A DNA stretch of 64,000 nucleotides, from contig JAGMUV010000017.1 in NCBI GenBank assembly GCA_020744425.1, forward strand, positions 1 through 64,000, given 5' to 3'. The DNA comes from Dactylonectria macrodidyma (lineage: Eukaryota; Ascomycota; Sordariomycetes; Hypocreales; Nectriaceae). Positions 57,847 to 64,000 of this stretch are shown here, piece after piece. A model generated the notes under the pieces. It saw only the letters and a list, made by a program, of their open reading frames with translations, was not told where the DNA came from and did no database searches. A program made the position numbers and the translations under genes. Numbering within the stretch: the stretch's first letter is position 1; every line of letters begins with the position of its first letter.

Positions 57847-58780
57847 AGCGAGGTTAGTAGGTTCAGCGCCTGTAGTGAGAATATTACAAGTCCTTTAACG
57901 ATCAGGTGTAATGTTTGCAGTCTCCAAGCGTCTTGGGTGATCTTGCAACCCAGACCTTGTTTGAGATGCCAGCTCTAGTAACAAGAACCGTGTAGACGTA
58001 GGCTGAAAAAAGAAAAAAACGCCGACCAGCATCGCACGCAGGGAATTTATCCCAGTAAATTCGAGGTAGAGACAGGTGATGATTGCTTCGCGGCGCCCCT
58101 CCCCCCCGCGATAACTCCCAGCAACATACTGCTTTATAGAGGCCTTCAGTCATCCTGATGTTAAAGCCCTCCGTTAAATAGCCCCAACGCCGTTGATTGG
58201 TAAGGCCGCACAAATTTAGCCAGCGCCTAAATTCATTTGTATTAGAGCGGAACCAGCACGATATTAATATTCTTAATGCAGAGAAAAGGAGAAGATGCAG
58301 ACTCTGTCTTGCATTATCGGCTCTTTCCTAATCTCCAATATACCGAGCTAGCTCGGGCCGCCTAAGGAACTCTGTGGCATAGGCGCCTCTTCTTCAGGTA
58401 TTCTCTCCCTGTTTGAACGTTCGAATCTGTAGCACCATTTTCTTGCGGCATAAAGTTAGGCTTATTCGCGTGTTCTCGTAGAAGCTGATTTCTTATTAAA
58501 TTAAGAGGATGATTGCGGCAAAATATGTGTGCAGAAGTCAGAGTCTCTGTCAGGGGCTTTGAATCTGTTGTGGCTTCACCACCGATGACAGCCCGAAAAC
58601 CGCGGTGGGCGGAATTACTTCCGACCCCTGTCAAGGCGTAATCGGCCATGGCGCCGTCGATTCTGATTTAAATAGCGCATTCCCCCGCCTGCAGGCTAAT
58701 TTTGACCCCCCCGCCACTTGTTGTCCACACGCTGCCACTCTAGGGTAACTTGACACAGGCCAGTCGACCCTGATCTGATA
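57847..58780. other. Intergenic, no gene seen
   Basis: Two minus-strand ORFs (57902-58213 and 58362-58649, the second from an ATG) lack recognisable features and are probably chance. The segment carries the promoter of the plus-strand gene at 58781. Confidence 0.3.
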
Positions 58781-60415
58781 ATGGCTGAAGAGCAACATAA
58801 TCCTGAAACGCCCCCGCTCGTTGCCGACGATAATGTGAGGACCTGTCGCGGCTTCGGCGCCTCATGAAACCGCTAATAGACTTGGCAGGACGTCGACGAG
58901 GCGTTCGATGATGGCGACTCGGCCCTTGGACAGGTGAGTACAGCCCATCGTTGGGGATTACTGCTGTCTGACGGGCCACGAAGGATGCCGGGAGTGATAC
59001 TACGTCTTTGAGATCTAGCATCTTAAAGTATCGTGAGGAAAACGGCAGGACATACCATGCATACAAGGATGGCGGTGAGAACTGCCCTCGCCCTATGAAT
59101 TGCAGTGACGCCAAACTGACTGACTTACTAATGCAGCGTATGTCCTACCAAATGACGAGGTCTTCTTGCCCTGCACTGCTGCTGCGCCCGGCTCCATTTA
59201 CTGACTTCACGCGACACTCAGGTAGAGAACGAGCGACTAGGTAGACTAGGCCTATCCGCAAGCTGCTTTGCAAGTTTGTCTGACCAGACACAGATCTTCA
59301 ACACCACTTATTCCTTCTTACTTTTGAGGAGAGACTGCATGCGTCCCCCTTACCCAAGACGCTCCGCCGCGCGTTTGATGCCGGATGTGGCACAGGGATT
59401 TGGGCCATTGAGTTTGGTAAAGCTCCTTTATCAATCACCAAGAGGAATGAATGTTCTGATAAATATGTAGCGGACGAGCATCCCGAATGCGAAGTTATTG
59501 GCGTCGATCTGAGCCCAATTCAACCAACAACGTAGGTCACCGAAGCAAATGTGCAAACGCAATATCCTTGATGCTATGCTGACGTTCCTTCAAGTATCCC
59601 TCCCAACGTTGCTTTTTACGTAGACGATTTGGAGGAACCCTGGGACTTCTCGACCAAGTTTGATTTCATCTTTGCTCGCTTCTTGACCGGATCGATCCGT
59701 GACTGGCCCAAGTTCTTTAGGCAGAGCTTTGAGTATGGCATCACCTATGCTCCCCCTCAACCTGCACGACTAATGTCGCTGATCATGGATGTTATCATAG
59801 GTACCTCAGCCCGGGTGGTACGATCGAAATGATCGACATCGTTTACCCCCTCCAGTCCGATGACGACACGCTCACTGAAGACTCGGCGCTATACAAGTGG
59901 TCAAAGTTGCTGCTGAGTGCCTTCACTGCCAACGCCTCTCCCATGGATAGTGCGTTGAGATACAAGGAACAGCTTAAAGAAGCTGGCTTTGTCGACGTCA
60001 ACGTGGTGAAGCGCAAATGGCCGCTGAACCGCTGGCCTAAGGACCAGAAACACAAACAAATCGGTAAGTTTTCCCTTTGGTAGAATCGCGGCCCTACAAA
60101 TCTGCTTCAGGCGGGTGGTGATGTTTACGCACACCCTTTGCTATCTAGGAACGTGGGCTCATCAAAATACCATGGATGCCTTGGCGGCGTTAAGCCTGGC
60201 TGTGTTTACGCGCCCCGAGGGTCAAGGTGGCCTCGGCTGGAGCAATGAGGAATTGGAGGTGTTTCTCACTGCCGTCCGTAAGGATATGAGGAATCTGAAT
60301 ATCCACTCATACTGGCCAATGTAAGCCCTCAATTCTGAGTAGACGCGATGTCTAAAGATCTGGGGATGAACTAACTTTTCTCAGTTGGTCAGTATACGCT
60401 ACGAAACCCGAGTAA
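58781..60415 (+). CDS. LaeA-like (TAM-domain) methyltransferase, 11 exons
   Basis: My model joins 58781..58834, 58889..58933, 58984..59074, 59137..59159, 59222..59240, 59288..59416, 59471..59531, 59595..59732, 59801..60063, 60149..60320 and 60385..60415: 341 aa, all junctions in frame. Family blocks appear in order: FDDGDSALGQ, TTSLRSSILKYREENGRTYH, AYKDG-YVLPNDE, DLQHHLFLLTF, SAM-binding FDAGCGTGIWAIEF, EVIGVDLSPIQPT, KFDFIFARFLTGSIRDWPKF, YLSPGGTIEM, GFVDVNVVKRKWPLNRWPKD, and the end HSYWPIWSVYATKPE. This is the LaeA/Methyltransf_23 type common in secondary metabolism and its regulation; the actual role here is unknown. Ten introns of 47-85 bp is unusually many. The intron after NDE starts GTCTTC, a poor donor. 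Motif I is intact, so it may be active. Confidence 0.85.
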
Positions 60416-60784
60416 TGGCATACAACCCTAGGTCTGGTAGCAAGAATGAAGATATCTAGATGCTGGTAGGGCAGCTCCTACCGGGGGATAGGTATTAGAA
60501 GAGATAGCGCGTGTAGCGGTTCTTCTCGAGAGTATCAGACAGGATGGATTGGTGGGAACAGCTTGAGGACGGTGGAAGTTCTTGGTTCGTAGCTAACTGA
60601 CGGTATGAAGGGCCGTATTTTATAAAGGCATGTGAACACAATAGATACTGTATCTTAGGACGGGGATCGGCAACTCCTCGTTGGGCAGTCTGCCTGATGG
60701 ACAAAGCTATGGCGGAAATAGGAAATGGTCCCGCACGTTCAAGCAAAAGCTGTAGTAGGCTGCTGAGATCTGATTGGGTCAAAC
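60416..60784. other. Intergenic, no gene seen
   Basis: The 3' flank of the LaeA-like gene and spacer; no recognisable coding. Confidence 0.3.
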
Positions 60785-63558
60785 TTGTGGACAGCTACTT
60801 TCAAGAGCCCTGTCACCAAATGCACAGGGGCGGAGTGGGCCGAGGCCGGACCACAGACAACCCCAGTGCATGTTGAGGAATGGACAGAAAAACGACTTGC
60901 GTCCCGCAAGTCGTTCAAGTCAAATCAACGACCAACACTCATTTTCGCCATGGTTAACCTGACCATCGGACAAGTTGTAGCCATCATTACGTTTAGGACC
61001 GTGGTTGGTGAGTGAATTTCAGAAACTTGGTTTTCGTATGACGTTTGGTTGACAAGCGATCATAGCCCGTATGTGGGGTCTGACGTTAGGAACTTTTATC
61101 CTTGATGGACAGCTTCGCGATCGTAAAACGGTAGCTACGTGGTGAGTGCAGATTCTCTTCTTTGCTGCAACGCTATTTCTAACCTTCGGCCGATCAAGGA
61201 CTGTTATAGCAAAACACCTACAAAACTCATATTGGCCGCTTTTGCTTCGATCTGATGTAAATAAAGACCGCGGAGTCCGAAGACCCATGATTGCCATTAC
61301 ATAAATACTACCGCTGCTAAGTTTGCTCATCGCGATAGCCAATGTCGTAACTCCCCTTGCTCTTTACGAGTCGAATGAGCCTAAGTCCGAGGCCGTCAGG
61401 GCTGACTTTGCGTACGTTCTGGATTCAAGCACTTTCTATGCCGGCACATCCACACGCGATGAAAAACCTTTCACACAAACTTATAGTCTCAACAGTTGTT
61501 ATTTCCATGTCCATACACCTCGGATGTGACGGTCATTGCAGAAGATGGTCTATCAGAAAACTGTAGCTTTTTCGGGACCATCAACCCAACTGTCCCCGAT
61601 ATTCTCCACGACATCTATTCAAGCGGCACGCAATACGAGAGAACCACTATCTCCGACTACTTCGATATAGAGTGGCGCCAAACCACGACGCAGTACAATC
61701 GGCATCTGAACAATGGTACACCAATCGCTGCTGGAATCTTCCGGCGCCTCGAGACCATTGCGCTTACCGATGATGTGCGCGCTGTTGAAGGATTGGTCGT
61801 TGATGGAAAGAACGGTGGCATTGGCTTCAGAAACCATACTCTTCCGTCTGGCTATCTTGGAGGCGTAACATGGACGGAGGATCTTCTGTTCTGGGAGCCC
61901 GACGTGGAGTGCGTTGACACGAACACCACCATGGACTTTGAGGTCACGACGAGCTCTCAAACGACTTCCGGTCTTACAATTTCCAAGTTGCGTCTTACAA
62001 ACAGGGGTGGCTTCGTCAATTTCAACACGACAGATCCACTGGACCATCAGCGTAATGGTGTGAACAAACCTGATCTAAGGACGAGGGCGTATCGGGCGGC
62101 ATGGGATACTAATGCCTTCTCTATGCTTTTCATGAACATTTCCAACGCCATAGATCCGCGAAAGAAGAACAAGCATTTTGAATGGATCAACTCAGAGATT
62201 GGGAAACAGTTCAAGATCCCTACCTCGATGGATGACGCGAAATACTTCTCGCTCGAGTTTATCAGCGACTTTGGCGACCATCTTGCGGTCCCGTCGATAA
62301 TCAGCGACACTGACGGATTATTTGAGAATCCTTACAACATTACCATTGATTCATTCATCGCCGCAAGTGAGACTCGACATATCCGCTTGGTGTACTGACA
62401 TCGCTAAGACTTGCTTTAGGAGACTTATGCCAGGGCACTTTATTTGATGCACCCACCAAACTGAGCAACACTTTTGTTCTTTGCAACCTGATTCGAGGTG
62501 TTTCTCAAAGAGTAGACGACGGGCCAAATATTATATTTGAGGACAGAAGTCAATGGTCCTCTCCGTTATACGCTTGCGCTTCAGCCGTGAAGGGTACGTT
62601 TTTCCACAATGGAACAGAGGCGACCATCGACAATCTTGTGGTCAGGGAGATCAAAGACAAGGAATACGCTACAGAAGACGACATGCCGTTGTGGGGTGTC
62701 GAAGACTCTTCTCTCAGACTTAACAAGTTCGAACCAATTTGGGGCCTTTTGCACCCAGCGTACTAGAATTTCCAAAATATCTGGACGATCCGTGCCCCTT
62801 CTCTCTACTTTCTCGGAACAGCGATGAATGGCTGGATCGGACGGGGCCTTGATCCCCAATTCACGCACATGAACCTACCCGCGTCGATTGTCCCCACTGG
62901 TGCTTTTCTTACGATTCTTTCAAAAATGGATAACACACCGTCCACTTACGATCTCACAGGTCAAACAACCATGAATCTGTGGCTATGGTGGCTGGAACTC
63001 TCGAGATCTGCAGACTCTGTATCAACTATAATGAAATTGATGTGGACCAACTTTGCAACTTCAGCTGTGGTAGGGACAAAAGGTGTCCTTGATGAACGGA
63101 ATGCTCAGCCGAATGAGGCGGCAGACATATCTGTCATTCCATTGGTACACAGGGTACGATATCTCTAGCAATATGGCATACCTGCCTTCCTCGTGCTTGG
63201 GTGCATGACACTCATTGCGATCGTGGCGGTTGCATCTGTCGTGACTCGAAAGTCGAGCCTCGAGACGCTGAATTACCGCCTGAAGCAAACATCGCTTGGT
63301 CGCGTTCTGACGACGTTGGTTGACCCGCAGTCGAGTACGTTTGCGATGACTGCAGCAGATTGGAGCAAGCTCAATGCCAGAAAGGATATGGACCTGGGGG
63401 TGAGACAGCTGATGCTCGCACCAGAGCCAAGAAGGCAAACGCCATCGGGCGGGAGCGAGAGAGTTTCTGGGGTGCCTGAACGCCAGATTCCACCTCAGGA
63501 GTACCAGCCTTTGCAGGATCACGAAATTCGAGAAGCGAAGCATACACATAACAGATAA
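60785..63558 (+). pseudogene. Large fungal membrane protein (uncharacterised family), four in-frame stops and a frameshift
   Basis: After an N-terminal exon (ending near 61007) and an intron (61008-61065), the frame reads MWGLTLGTFILDG, ATLFLTFGRSRTVIAKHLQN, YWPLLLRSDVNK, LPLLSLLIAIANVVTPLALY and FAYVLDSSTFYAGTS. It is broken by TGA (61143) and TAA (61302), then shifts frame near 61496, continuing CPYTSDVTVIAEDG. An intron (62367-62419, 53 bp) follows, then YACASAVKG, MPLWGVEDSSL, TAG (62764), WTIRAPSLYFLG, TAG (63166), IPAFLVLGCMTLIAIV and a cytoplasmic tail ending at TAA 63558. This layout is that of a large fungal membrane protein family (TM pairs around a long extracellular domain) of unknown function. 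All four stops could come from one C-to-T change each. Confidence 0.75.
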
Positions 63559-64000
63559 GGCGGTTTTGAGAGTTTATAATTAATTTTATTAGCTACTTTT
63601 CTTATATCCCTTACTCTCGACCGTCACAGGGACACTGAAATATCATAGTATGGAGTGGTATTATGGCACTTGGATGACGTTTGTCTAAAGTACTGCCGGT
63701 CGAAGCGTTAGGGTCTGACCAAAAGGAAAGGGTAAAGAAAAAAAAAGCAATTTGCGTATCCAAGGAGTTGCCATGACTCCTGAAAATAATGAATCTCGTA
63801 CTGTATCGCAATAACTTAAGGGGGACAGGGAATGAAAGCCACAGTCGACTGACAGGCCTCGTCCGTCGCCTTCCGTTGCCTCGGTTCTGAGCAGGGGGTG
63901 CTCACCATACCAGATGGGGATTGAGGCAAAGGCTAGCGCATTTCCTTTGGGACCATGTTGGAAGCATTCCTGGAACACGGATCAACTTACGCGCAAAGCT
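63559..64000. other. Right edge, no gene recognised
   Basis: No conserved frame is seen. The minus-strand ORF 63685-63978 does not look like a known protein. Confidence 0.3.

Noticed and set aside
57902..58649. Two minus-strand ORFs between the methyltransferases
   Set aside because: No family features, no supporting exon structure.
1..64000. CRISPR arrays, rRNA, bacterial operons or riboswitches
   Set aside because: Nothing with regular spacers or rRNA sequence was seen; the genes are eukaryotic with spliceosomal introns. tRNA genes were not found by eye, but a covariance-model scan would be needed to exclude them.

Overview
The window looks like a chromosome segment of a filamentous ascomycete (Pezizomycotina). 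The genes have short introns of 42-68 bp with GTRNGT-type donors. They belong to typical fungal accessory families: CorA-like membrane proteins, a LaeA-like methyltransferase, an amino-acid permease, a phytase-like secreted protein and DUF3433-type membrane proteins. About 22 kb is extremely AT-rich, and its open frames are broken almost only by TAG, TAA and TGA codons that C-to-T changes would explain. That is the signature expected of repeat-induced point mutation (RIP). All functional calls come from reading the sequence by eye; no search was run.

Layout. 1-2.5 kb: the end of a membrane-protein gene (minus) and a cysteine-rich, probably GPI-anchored secreted protein (plus). 2.98-32.64 kb: a nested transposon complex. 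A Ty3/gypsy element (3420-24851, minus, 193-bp LTRs, TSD TACTA) holds a Fot/pogo-type DNA transposon (4184-6043) and a second, larger Ty3/gypsy element (10283-23104, minus, 402-bp LTRs). Beside it a small TA-flanked inverted-repeat element (25084-32456) has been split by another such element, a solo-LTR-like block and a 5.9-kb Helitron. The Helitron is GC-normal and its 1,666-codon frame has only two in-frame TAG codons, so it probably arrived after the wave of RIP.

33-44.3 kb: a field of decayed genes (sugar transporter, NAD-dependent epimerase, HpcH/HpaI aldolase, Gfo/Idh/MocA oxidoreductase, ankyrin protein) mixed with two CorA-like genes (one frameshifted), a small hypothetical gene and an intact secreted type-B carboxylesterase. 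44.3-53.9 kb: mostly gene-poor, with one intact four-exon phytase-like gene, a decayed MDR dehydrogenase and a decayed mobile-element-type protein. 54-60.4 kb: three intact-looking genes: an amino-acid permease, a small SAM methyltransferase and a LaeA-like methyltransferase with 11 exons. 60.8-63.6 kb: a large fungal membrane-protein pseudogene with four in-frame stops and a frameshift.

How the parts fit. The four decayed sugar/acid-metabolism fragments within about 9 kb may be the remains of one catabolic cluster (inference). The intact genes encode secreted or membrane products plus methyltransferases. The whole resembles a fast-evolving, transposon-rich accessory compartment.
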